Shown here one piece after another: positions 1-6,166 of a stretch of 11,498 nucleotides of DNA. Position 1 is the stretch's first letter, and every line of letters starts with the position of its first letter. Both the position numbers and the translations under genes were made by a program. Under the pieces are notes generated by a model. That model was given only the letters and a program-made list of their open reading frames with translations, was not told where the DNA came from and did not search any database. Origin of the DNA: Pirellulales bacterium (lineage in GTDB: Bacteria; Planctomycetota; Planctomycetia; Pirellulales; Thermoguttaceae). Location: NCBI GenBank assembly GCA_030617125.1, contig JAUWWA010000016.1:1-11498 (forward strand). The letters are read 5' to 3'.

Positions 1-1031
1 ACCAACGGTTTGCCCCGCCAATTCTTCGTGATGAAGCAGAACAGGCAGTGTTCCACTTTGTTCCATTTGCTCGTGCCCGGCGGAAAATGACACACGGAGA
101 GTCTCAAATCGATCTCGTCCGCCAACTTTTGCAGGGCGACTTTCCACAGCCGCGAACGGTGGCTATTGCTGCCCCCGCCATCGGCAGTGATCAGCAGATG
201 TCGCGCTCGTGGAAAACGCTGCGCTCCCATTTCTTCCCACCAGCGGCAGATGCTTCGCGCGGCGAACCTCGCCGTGTCGTGATCGATGCCGACATTTACC
301 CACCCTTCATTGTGGATCATATCGTAAACGCCGTACGGAATGGCTTTGCCCAATTCTTTGTCCTTGAAGTCGTGCACCCGAACTTCTTCCGGTTCTCCTT
401 GAGGATGCCATCCGCGTCCGCCGTTGGCAAAATCTCCTACCAACTCCTTCTTTTTCGTGTCCACGGAAATGGTCGGCTTCCGTCGCTTCTGAAAGAGCTC
501 GACTTGTGCGTTGATGTACTCAAATTGTGCGTTGCGATCAGGGTGTTGCTTGCCTTCTCGTGTTTTTCGATTGGCCTGCAGGCTATATCCCGCCTGATGC
601 AACAAGGAAGCCACCGTTCGCGGCCCCACGGAATGTTTCTGTCGGTGCAGTTCCTCGGACAGTTTGTAGGTGCTCTTGCACGTCCAACGCAAGGGCGACA
701 TGGGATCACCGCGGGTGACCGGGTCGACCAGGGATTCCAGCGCCTGCATCAACTCCGGATCGGTTTCGGTCAGTGGTTTGCGACCGCCGCCGGGGCGACG
801 GATGCGTGTCGTGGCCTGTTCCCCGGCCGATCCTTGACGGGCTTTGACTTCTCCGATTCCGTTGGTGATCGTCACACGCGACATCCCGGTTGCTTCGGCC
901 AACGTCGAGATCCCTCCCCAACCCAGTTCAAGGGCTTCGGCCGCGGCCCACTGCCGTCGCGCTCGCTCATCCAAAACCGGCTCCAAAGCCGCGAACTTCC
1001 TTCGTACACTTTCGACAACTGCTGCATCCAT
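1..1031 (-). CDS. ISAzo13-family DDE transposase, C-terminus off window
   Basis: Cut-and-paste transposase of the ISAzo13 family ('Rhodopirellula transposase' DDE domain). The minus-strand frame is open without a stop from the ATG at 1031 to base 1, giving 343 visible codons. It starts MDAAVVESVRRKFAALEPVL and has an N-terminal HTH-like segment at about residues 40-60 (ISTLAEATGMSRVTITNG). The catalytic acidic residues are visible: D191 in ISVDTKKKE, D284 in ITADGGGSN and E327 in WNKVEH. A TGA lies 11 codons upstream in frame, and no other start is available between it and the ATG. The family usually continues several tens of residues past the last visible motif (NWRGKPL), so only the C-terminal tail is missing here. 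Nothing in the visible part is broken, so the copy may be active. Large frames on the opposite strand over this stretch are antisense shadows. Confidence 0.93.
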   Translation of the reverse strand, partial: MDAAVVESVRRKFAALEPVLDERARRQWAAAEALELGWGGISTLAEATGMSRVTITNGIGEVKARQGSAGEQATTRIRRPGGGRKPLTETDPELMQALESLVDPVTRGDPMSPLRWTCKSTYKLSEELHRQKHSVGPRTVASLLHQAGYSLQANRKTREGKQHPDRNAQFEYINAQVELFQKRRKPTISVDTKKKELVGDFANGGRGWHPQGEPEEVRVHDFKDKELGKAIPYGVYDMIHNEGWVNVGIDHDTARFAARSICRWWEEMGAQRFPRARHLLITADGGGSNSHRSRLWKVALQKLADEIDLRLSVCHFPPGTSKWNKVEHCLFCFITKNWRGKPL

Positions 1032-1104
1032 CGCGGGGCAGTTGTCGCAGAAAAGCCAAAATCACACAAGATCAATTTGTACAGGTTATTTTTACGCGAA
1101 ACCT
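1..1104 (-). mobile_element. ISAzo13-type insertion sequence, left part off window
   Basis: The region holds one transposase gene on the minus strand whose C-terminal end lies beyond base 1. The transcription-upstream end of the element lies between the transposase start (1031) and about 1104, where a different + strand reading frame begins. I could not define the terminal inverted repeat or a target duplication because the other end is not in the window, so the right boundary is an estimate. The element appears to have landed in or against a gene whose 3' fragment follows at 1105-1269. Confidence 0.8.
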
Positions 1105-1269
1105 AACGAGGTTCAAAAGTCCTTTGAACATCTCCAACGGGCAGTGGAAGCGAAGCCGGACGGGCCACTTGGAGATCTGCTGCGAAGGAAGTATGATCTG
1201 ATTCTCATCGGACGGTGCAAAGGAATGACTTTGGAACAGATCAGGGCTCAGTTTGAGCTTGCCAAATAG
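1105..1269 (+). pseudogene. 3' fragment of an unknown gene cut by the IS
   Basis: The + frame gives about 54 residues, NEVQKSFEHLQRAVEAKP... through DLLRRKYDLILIGRCKG to EQIRAQFELAK and a TAG stop. The composition is that of a real, charged helical protein, and the last 20 residues resemble a small helix-turn-helix tail (MTLEQIRAQFELAK). Upstream, the same frame runs into the antisense strand of the transposase, so the original N-terminus is gone or lies beyond the IS. I do not recognise the family; a DNA-binding or phage/ICE accessory protein is possible. The left border is my estimate of the point where the IS ends. Confidence 0.5.
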
Positions 1270-1309
1270 CCACAGATGGCTGCAAGCATCGGCGGCAAGT
1301 GGACCCGTC

Positions 1310-1375
1310 GGCGGTGGTGCCTTCCTGCCTTTCAGCACCGCCCCGCCGGGTCTGGCCCGACCAGACTGAAAGGCA
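1310..1375 (+). promoter_or_regulatory. Structured leader before the 252-aa gene
   Basis: This gap carries nested inverted repeats. TGCCTTTCAG (1326-1335) is exactly complementary to CTGAAAGGCA (1366-1375), a perfect 10-bp stem. GTCTGG/CCAGAC (1350-1355 / 1361-1366) and CGGG/CCCG (1347-1350 / 1356-1359) fold inside it. A competing stem GGCGGTG/CACCGCC (1310-1316 / 1336-1342) cannot form together with the 10-bp stem except as a pseudoknot. The 3' arm of the long stem contains the only purine-rich ribosome-site candidate (GAAAGG, 1368-1373) for the ATG at 1381, so pairing would hide it. No T-run follows, so a simple terminator is unlikely. Regulation of translation is inference. Confidence 0.4.
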
Positions 1376-1380
1376 ATACT

Positions 1381-2139
1381 ATGTCGAGCGAGCCTTCGTC
1401 CCTTGTGGATTTGGCTGTTAACGTCCGCACCCTTGTCGAGAGCATCGGGCAGGCAAGATTTGACGATTTTATCGAGGATTGGTTTCGGGAATATCTCGAC
1501 GCCCTACGGGCCGCAACGGAAGATCCCAAGGTCGAACCGCTGCTGTTGCCTCTCCCACTAAACCAGCACGACGAAGGTTCGCCCGATCCGCCTGAACTTC
1601 GGCAACGCTCACTAGCTGAAAGGGTTGTCGTCCTGGCGGTCTTACATAACCTGTATGTGAGGGACGGCGTGCCGCTTCTGGCGAAGCCAAGTCCACAAGA
1701 GCCGGTGCGATTTAGCGTCTGGAAGCTGCTACTTGAGAATCCGTTTACGGATGATGATGTTTCAACACTGCGTTATATTCTTGACCAGGTTGCGGCAGAG
1801 TTGAGCCCAGCCGAATCTGCCGGCGCCAGTGAATATAGGCCCAAGAAGGACATTGGGCAAGTCTTCGGTTTTCGCAGCGACAAACAACTAGAGTGGTTCT
1901 TACGTCGCCACCCCGAGATTAGAACCACAAGACCTCTCACTAGGAAAGACACGCGACACCCGAAGCGGCTGAATATACATGCGGGGGACATCGTTCAAGC
2001 ACTTGCAAAAGATGATTCAATTGACAGGGAAGAGATTGCGGCCAGAGTTGAAAGCAGTATTCGGCAGCTAGACTTAGCAGAGCGAAGCGAGAAATCTGTC
2101 TTGAAGGCGTTTGGAATTTCCAAGCAACTCGGACGCTAA
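1381..2139 (+). CDS. Unrecognised 252-aa island protein
   Basis: I do not recognise this protein. The ATG at 1381 is preferred over the upstream in-frame ATG at 1276: the extension reads through the structured leader with implausible composition, and GAAAGG sits 7-12 nt before 1381. The product is soluble, with no signal peptide or membrane segment. Residues 1-50 are amphipathic helix (IGQARFDDFIEDWFREYLDA), 52-75 a Pro-rich linker, 78-145 helical (LAERVVVLAVLHNLYVRDG ...), and 155-210 basic (GFRSDKQLEWFLRRHPEIR ... RHPKRLNIHAGDIVQAL). The last part could be a winged-helix or HTH DNA-binding region. The C-terminus is a charged helix ending GISKQLGR. It lies between an IS-cut gene and the excisionase/primase cassette, so an island accessory or replication-control role is possible but unproven. 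Confidence 0.75.
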   Translation: MSSEPSSLVDLAVNVRTLVESIGQARFDDFIEDWFREYLDALRAATEDPKVEPLLLPLPLNQHDEGSPDPPELRQRSLAERVVVLAVLHNLYVRDGVPLLAKPSPQEPVRFSVWKLLLENPFTDDDVSTLRYILDQVAAELSPAESAGASEYRPKKDIGQVFGFRSDKQLEWFLRRHPEIRTTRPLTRKDTRHPKRLNIHAGDIVQALAKDDSIDREEIAARVESSIRQLDLAERSEKSVLKAFGISKQLGR

Positions 2140-2240
2140 TAGCACATTCTATCCCCTTTCTATCCCCCCTCGTCCCTCGAAAACTCTTGGCATTTCGGGG
2201 CTTTTTACGTTCTACCGTCCGCCCAACCAAGATCGGCCCA
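2140..2240. other. Intergenic gap with an 11-bp tandem repeat
   Basis: TTCTATCCCC occurs at 2147-2156 and again at 2158-2167, i.e. two copies with an 11-bp period directly after the stop of the 252-aa gene. A T-run follows GGGGC at 2198-2207 (CGGGGCTTTTTACG), which may help termination, although the stem is weak. No convincing -35/-10 pair was found for the following operon. A weak open frame begins at 2187, but the first start giving a protein-like sequence is at 2241. Confidence 0.4.
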
Positions 2241-2459
2241 ATGGCTGGTTTCCAAAATATGGGCATGGCGACAGAAAAGATTTCAACAAGCACCCGTGCA
2301 GCCCACTCTTGCAGGAAAGTTCGACGGGCTGTTACGGATCTGCTGGCGGCCGTTGAAAGGTCTATTGCGGCGGCCGACGATGCTCGGCACGCGAGGCGTC
2401 GGCTGGCACAGTTGATAGGAACGGAAACGGATGGCAGCAAAGGCGCAGCTAATGATTAG
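2241..2459 (+). CDS. Small hypothetical protein, first gene of replication cassette
   Basis: 72 codons starting MAGFQNMGMATEKISTSTRA; in-frame ATGs at 2259 and 2265 (MATEKIST...) are equally possible starts and none has a good ribosome site. The C-terminal half, RAVTDLLAAVERSIAAADDA and RHARRRLAQLIG, forms a strongly amphipathic, Ala/Arg/Glu-rich helix suggesting a coiled-coil or oligomer-forming segment. The gene overlaps the HTH gene by 29 nt if that starts at 2431, or by 8 nt if it starts at 2452, which is typical of a translationally coupled operon. No family recognised. Confidence 0.5.
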   Translation: MAGFQNMGMATEKISTSTRAAHSCRKVRRAVTDLLAAVERSIAAADDARHARRRLAQLIGTETDGSKGAAND

Positions 2460-2688
2460 ACCGAGCCCAACCCGCGATGGTTACGGCAGCATACGAGCCG
2501 ACGAAATCCTCCCCCTGCGGGAAGTTGGCCGGCGGTTGGGCTGGGCGGAGAAAACGAAGCGGCGAGCGCAGGCCGAAGGCTTGCGAACTGTCGAATTCGG
2601 GCGAACGAAATATTGCTTGGGGATCGACGTGCTCGAATTCTTTCGGCAACTCGCGGAAACAAACGACGAACGAAAGGCGGGGCCATGA
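2431..2688 (+). CDS. Excisionase-like HTH DNA-binding protein
   Basis: Small winged-helix/HTH protein (85 aa) of the excisionase/MerR-like type found next to integrases. Residues 23-70 read ADEILPLREVGRRLGWAEKT... followed by AQAEGLRTVEFGRTKYCLG and DVLEFFRQL. That matches the usual layout of a helix-turn-helix (LREVGRRLGWAEKTKRRA) with a short beta wing (RTVEFGRTKYC). Such proteins bind att-site or operator DNA to direct excision or repress the element. The start at 2431 is ambiguous: ATG 2452 would drop seven residues. The stop overlaps the next start as ATGA (2685-2688), indicating one operon. With the recombinase destroyed downstream, an excision role is probably lost, though repression remains possible. 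Confidence 0.75.
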   Translation: MAAKAQLMIRPSPTRDGYGSIRADEILPLREVGRRLGWAEKTKRRAQAEGLRTVEFGRTKYCLGIDVLEFFRQLAETNDERKAGP

Positions 2689-4226
2689 GCAAACACACGG
2701 CCACAATGCAATCCGAGACGCTGCCTGGGCTGCAGCCCCACCACATTGCCGAGCTGCGGAAGTCGGGGTTGTCGGATGAGACAATTCGGGCCTGCGGGTT
2801 CCACTCTGAGGACAACTACGCCAAGCTGGCGGCCCTGTTAAACCGGGACGGGCGCAGATTTCCGAAGAAACTGTCTCCGGCCCTTGTTTTCCCGTTTCGT
2901 GGGCCGGAAGGCAGTAACGGCTATTGTCGAATCAAACCCGACACACCCAGGCGAGTGAAAGGCAAGCCAGCGAACTACGAGTCCCCCGTAGGCCGGGCGA
3001 ACGAAGTTTACATTCCCCCGGGCACCCTTGCGGAACTCGACAACCCGACCATGCCGATGCTCGTGACGGAAGGCGAGAAAAAGTCTGCAAAGGGCGACCA
3101 GGAAGGCTTCCCGTGCCTCGGCCTGGTTGGCGTTTTCGGCTGGAAAACAGGAAAGGCTGAACGTTTGTTGCCGGCCCTGGACCGTATCACGTGGAAGGGG
3201 CGAGAAGTCTTCATCGTCTTCGACAGCGACTTGATGAGGAACCCCGACATTCAAGATGCCGAAGCCCGGCTTGCTGCACAGCTTGTCAATCGTGGCGCGA
3301 AGGTTCGCGTTGTACGCCTTCCCGACGGGCCCGACGGCGAACGGTGGGGGCTTGATGACTTTCTGGTCGCTCGTGATGCCGATGCTTTGCGCACGCTGTT
3401 ACACGAAGCCGAAGCACCACCACCGATTGAGGCTATCGACGCCAAGATTCCCGGCAATCTACTCGGCCCTGCAACTGAAGCCGGCGAGTTTCTCAATAAG
3501 GGAAAGCGGGACGGGGTTTTCCGGCTTCAGTTTTGGCGTGGCAGTTTCTATTGGTGGCGAAAAGGAGCCTATGGCGAATTCGATAGGGACGTGGTGCGGG
3601 GTGAAGTCATTCGCTACCTGAATCGGCACGCCAAACACCTTTCGGCTTCCGTTGTCAATAATATCATCGACCAACTGAAGGCCCGGGCTGCCTTGCCGTG
3701 GCAACTCGACGCCCCGGCCTGGTTGGGCGAACCGGGGCCGTGGCCAGCCGGCGAAATCTTAGTTGCACACAACGGCTTGTTTCACTTGCCGAGTATCTTC
3801 GGCGGCAAGGACTGTCACCTTGCCCCAACGCCGAAACTGTTTTCCTTGTCGGCCCGGCGAACGTGTGCGGCCCGACCTTGGCAACGCTGGCCTTGCCCTT
3901 TGGGTTGAGGCCTCTTCTCGACGAGTCGGTTGCAATCATCCCCGACGCCCGGCTGTCGGGCCGAAGCGATAGGGCAATCGTGACGGAACGGCTGTTGTCG
4001 ATTTCGGGCGAAGATTGTTTGACGGTGGAACGGAAATACCTCGTGCCCGTAACCATTAAGCTGCCAACTCGTCTGGTTTTACTGAGCAACGAAATTCCCC
4101 GGCTGGCGGATGCAAGTGGGGCACTCGCAAGCCGGATGATTCTCTTGCGAATGACGCGAAGCTGGTACGGCAAGGAAGACACGCGATTGACGGAAAAGCT
4201 GTTGGCTGAATTGCCCCGAATCCTCT
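2685..4226 (+). pseudogene. Broken DUF3854-type primase / SF3-like helicase
   Basis: Replication protein of integrative elements, normally a TOPRIM-like primase domain (DUF3854) followed by a D5/SF3-type helicase. Residues 1-120 are the N-terminal region. TOPRIM signatures are TEGEKKSA (about 128-135) and VFIVFDSD (about 175-182), followed by RWGLDDFL. The frame stays coherent to HLAPTPKLFSLSA (to about 3853), then turns into nonsense and stops at 3908. The helicase resumes one frame over at LVGPANVCGPTLATLALPFG and runs through IIPDARLSGRSDRAIVTERL, LTVERKYLVPVTIKLPTRLV, SNEIPRLADASGALASRMIL and LLAELPRIL to about 4224. From family knowledge, roughly 60-75 residues including the Walker A loop are missing at the junction. 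The C-terminal end is also gone, replaced by integrase sequence. The helicase must be inactive; the TOPRIM part could still be translated as a 407-aa product. Confidence 0.85.
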
Positions 4227-5120
4227 CAGGTGGCCTACACGGTAGCCTTGAATCATGTAACCCACGTTTTGGATCCCGGGCGACTTGTGAAGCTCACAAC
4301 ACAAGTGATGAGTCGGTTTGTCGCCAAGCTGCGAAAAGAGAAAATGAAGGCCACCACGATTGCCCGGCACCTACGCCATATCAGGGCGGCCTTGCGGTGG
4401 GCCGAGCGGCAAGGGTACATGACGAAGGCCCCGACAATCGAAATGCCGAAAGTCCGCAACAGAATGAAGGGCCGGCCGATCACCACTGAAGAGTACGAGC
4501 GCATGCTGGAGAAAGTGTCGAAGGTGCGAGGGCATGACACCGCCACATGGGAACGGCTATTGACGGGCTTGTGGCTGTCCGGTTTGCGGATTGGCGAAGC
4601 GGTAGCCCTCGATTGGAATGATGGGCCGTTCTGCATCGACCTGGCTGGTAAGCACCCCGCCTGTCGGATCGACGGCGTGGGCCAGAAATCCGGCCGTGCG
4701 GAAATCTGCCCGATGACGCCGGACTTCGCCCAGTGGTTGCTTGAGACGCCGGAAGCCGAGCGGGAGGGCCGTGTATTCAAGCTGCGGACGGGGCGACAGA
4801 TCACGGCGACGGAAGCGGGGCGAGTTGTATCTAGGATCGGCAAGAAAGCAGGCGTAGTGGTAAGTCCGGAATCAGGCAAGACGGCCAGTGCCCACGACTT
4901 GCGACGAAGCTTCGGCACCCGGTGGGCTCGTAAGGTGATGCCGGCCGTGCTACAATGACTTATGCGGCATGAGAACATTCAGACCACGATGGCCTTCTAT
5001 GTCGGTCTCGATGCCGACGAAGTGGCGGCGGGGCTGTGGACCGATCACAAGCCAGCGGACAACGTTGGCAACACTTGTGGCAACATTGGGGTGGAAACGG
5101 GTGAAACCAAAGCCGGGTAG
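4227..5120 (+). pseudogene. Tyrosine recombinase, N-truncated with in-frame TGA
   Basis: Phage/ICE-type integrase that would cut and rejoin att sites. The sequence starts abruptly at about 4227 in the core-binding domain (QVAYTVALNHVTHVLDPGRL), without the usual N-terminal arm-binding part or a start codon with a ribosome site. The SAM-like segment is clear (MKATTIARHLRHIRAALRWA). Catalytic residues are Arg I in SGLRIGEAVAL (codon 4587), the HDLRR box (His codon 4893), then RHENIQTTMAFYV with the Tyr codon at 4998-5000. CAA TGA CTT at 4953-4961 puts a stop exactly where relatives have Arg (LQRLMRH), so the C-terminal His and Tyr are not translated; the same frame continues to TAG at 5118. A single C-to-T change (CGA to TGA) explains it. 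It follows the helicase remnant with no gap, so a deletion fused the two genes. Confidence 0.88.
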
Positions 5121-5125
5121 TTCGG

Positions 5126-5154
5126 CGTAAGCCTTTTTATGAAAAGGACTTACG
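5126..5154 (+). terminator. Strong hairpin between integrase and tRNA
   Basis: CGTAAG CCTTTT (5126-5137) pairs with AAAAGG (5142-5147) and CTTACG (5149-5154), a 12-bp stem with one bulged A at 5148 and a TATG loop. It starts 5 nt after the integrase TAG and ends 8 nt before the tRNA. There is no T-run after it, so factor-independent termination is uncertain on either strand. Alternatives are a tRNA 5' leader structure or part of the recombination site. Confidence 0.4.
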
Positions 5155-5162
5155 GCAGCATC

Positions 5163-5245
5163 GCCGGAGTGGCGGAATGGCAGACGCGCTGGATTCAAAA
5201 TCCAGTGTCCTTCGGGACGTGTGGGTTCAACTCCCACCTCCGGCA
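5163..5245 (+). tRNA. tRNA-Leu (anticodon CAA)
   Basis: 83-nt class II tRNA. The acceptor arms GCCGGAG (5163-5169) and CTCCGGC (5238-5244) pair perfectly, with discriminator A at 5245. Anticodon stem CTGGA/TCCAG encloses loop TTCAAAA, giving anticodon CAA for codon UUG. The long variable arm has stem GTCC, loop TTCG, stem GGAC, typical of Leu. The T arm is GTGGG / TTCAACT / CCCAC with the canonical TTC. CCA is not encoded (CTT follows). All stems are intact, so integration of the neighbouring island left a functional gene. Confidence 0.97.
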
Positions 5246-5261
5246 CTTGGGAGGGAGAAAA

Positions 5262-5414
5262 ATGACTGGCGAGGATGCCTTTCGGGAAGGCTACGATGCC
5301 TATTGGGGCGGCGTCGATTCGGACGACAACCCCTATGTAGCCGAAAGCGAAGAGCACTTCTCCTGAGACGAGGGGTGGACCCAGGCCCAAGCAGAAGACG
5401 AGAGCGAAGAGTGA
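5262..5414 (+). pseudogene. Ribosome modulation factor-like mini-gene with internal TGA
   Basis: The frame begins at ATG 5262 with a strong ribosome site (GGGAGGG, 4 nt spacing after GAAAA). It reads MTGEDAFREGYDAYWGGVDS then DDNPYVAESEEHFS, hits TGA at 5364, and continues in the same frame DEGWTQAQAEDESEE to a second TGA at 5412. The pattern A..EGY.A...G....NPY......(W)..GW..A is that of Rmf-type small proteins, which bind ribosomes in resting cells, and in that pattern the position of the first TGA is the conserved Trp. A single G-to-A change (TGG to TGA) explains the interruption. The full frame would give a 50-residue protein; the truncated one gives 34. It starts 16 nt after the tRNA. 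The Rmf assignment rests on pattern memory only. Confidence 0.6.
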
Positions 5415-5426
5415 AGTGCCCGGGAA

Positions 5427-5582
5427 AAAGGGGGCATGCTACTTTTTCGGCGATTGCAAAGAACGTATTTCCCGAGAAAAACCGGCCAAGTTGGCTCCAC
5501 AAGCGGACAGGCCAGTTTTCTGACCCTGTCAACCCCCGTAAACCTCGGGCGAAAACGGGCAAAAAAGTAGCATGTCCCCTTT
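5427..5582. repeat. MITE-like element with 21-bp inverted ends
   Basis: AAAGGGGGCATGCTACTTTTT at 5427-5447, read 5' to 3' on +, matches the reverse complement of 5562-5582 at 20 of 21 positions (only a G/A difference next to CATG). The interior of about 114 bp has no credible gene. The right arm ends one base before the stop codon of the oxidoreductase, and the left arm starts 12 bases after the Rmf-like frame. The layout suits a non-autonomous mobile element or a long terminator-like foldback. I recall similar GGGGACATGCTAC ends in planctomycete genomes but cannot check this here. Confidence 0.6.
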
Positions 5583-5583
5583 C

Positions 5584-6165
5584 TTACGGGAACCGCCGGC
5601 GGATGATCTCGCGGACCTCGGCGAGCCACGCCTTGCGTTGCTCGGGTGTGCTGAGGATGATCGACTCGAAGTTGCGACGATAGAAATCCTCGACGCCGCA
5701 GAAGCCGAACACACACGTTTTCCAGTGGTTTTCCAGCGGGTCGCCGAACGAGGCCAGTTCGACGTCACGCGGGGTGTTCGACGTGGTCAGCACGACCGCC
5801 CTCTTGCCCCCAAGCAGCCCGACGACGCCCTGTTCGGTGAACTTGTACACGGCGCCTTGGCGCAACACACGGTCCTGCCAACCGCGCAACATGGCTGGCG
5901 GCTGGCCCCACCAGTTCGGATGCACCACGACGTAGCCGTCGGCGCCGAGAACCTCGTCGATGTGCCGCTTCACGAGCGGATCGGTCACGTCGCCGTCGAT
6001 CTCTTCGTGCCGCAGGATGGGATTGAAGTTCTCGTCGTAGAGATCATGATAGACGACCTCATGCCCTGCCGCCTTCAACTCGTCGACGGCCGCCGCGGCA
6101 ATCGCATGACAGAAACTCCCCTTTCGCTGATGCCCGATGACGACGTAGATTTTTATGGCCACCAC
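5584..6165 (-). CDS. Flavodoxin-fold NAD(P)H oxidoreductase (KefF/NQO type)
   Basis: 193-aa FMN/FAD-dependent NAD(P)H:quinone oxidoreductase of the Flavodoxin_2 family, cytosolic. It would use NAD(P)H to reduce quinones or related electrophiles; some relatives regulate KefC potassium efflux. Visible marks are the N-terminal beta strand and cofactor loop IKIYVVIGHQRKGSFCHAIA, the acidic stretch HDLYDENFNP, the family box HPNWWGQPPAMLRGWQDRVL followed by RQGAVYKF, and a late GKRAVVLTTSNTP. Length is normal. The start is a GTG at 6165 (a second GTG follows at 6162), one base past the glgP TGA, so translation is probably coupled to glgP. No KefB/KefC gene is nearby in the window, so the potassium link is not supported. 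Substrate unknown. Confidence 0.88.
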   Translation of the reverse strand: MVAIKIYVVIGHQRKGSFCHAIAAAAVDELKAAGHEVVYHDLYDENFNPILRHEEIDGDVTDPLVKRHIDEVLGADGYVVVHPNWWGQPPAMLRGWQDRVLRQGAVYKFTEQGVVGLLGGKRAVVLTTSNTPRDVELASFGDPLENHWKTCVFGFCGVEDFYRRNFESIILSTPEQRKAWLAEVREIIRRRFP

Positions 6166-6166
6166 C

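Larger units (their letters stand above)
1105..5160 (+). mobile_element. Degenerate integrative island beside tRNA-Leu
   Basis: HTH/excisionase-like protein, DUF3854-type primase-helicase and tyrosine recombinase lie in one orientation and end 43 bp before a tRNA gene, the standard cargo and location of an integrative element. Helicase and recombinase are both broken, so it cannot move by itself. The left end lies beyond the IS and outside the window or was deleted. I found no second copy of the tRNA 5' or 3' sequence in the window, so att repeats could not be identified. Confidence 0.6.

Noticed and set aside
48..1106. 352-codon + strand open frame
   Set aside because: Lies antisense to the transposase, whose DDE motifs are plainly on the minus strand; the + translation has no family features.
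1276..1380. N-terminal extension of the 252-aa protein
   Set aside because: The extension translates structured leader DNA (WTRRRWCLPAFQHRP), with no ribosome site at 1276.
4253..4978. 241-codon minus-strand open frame
   Set aside because: Antisense of the recombinase remnant, which carries the recognisable catalytic motifs on +.
4956..5366. Genome-wide UGA recoding or selenocysteine
   Set aside because: The two internal TGAs replace different amino acids (Arg, Trp), other genes here end with TGA, and I saw no recoding hairpin; two transition mutations are simpler.
5584..6165. KefF regulator of a potassium efflux system
   Set aside because: Family fits, but no kefB/kefC transporter gene is present beside it; a general quinone oxidoreductase is the safer call.
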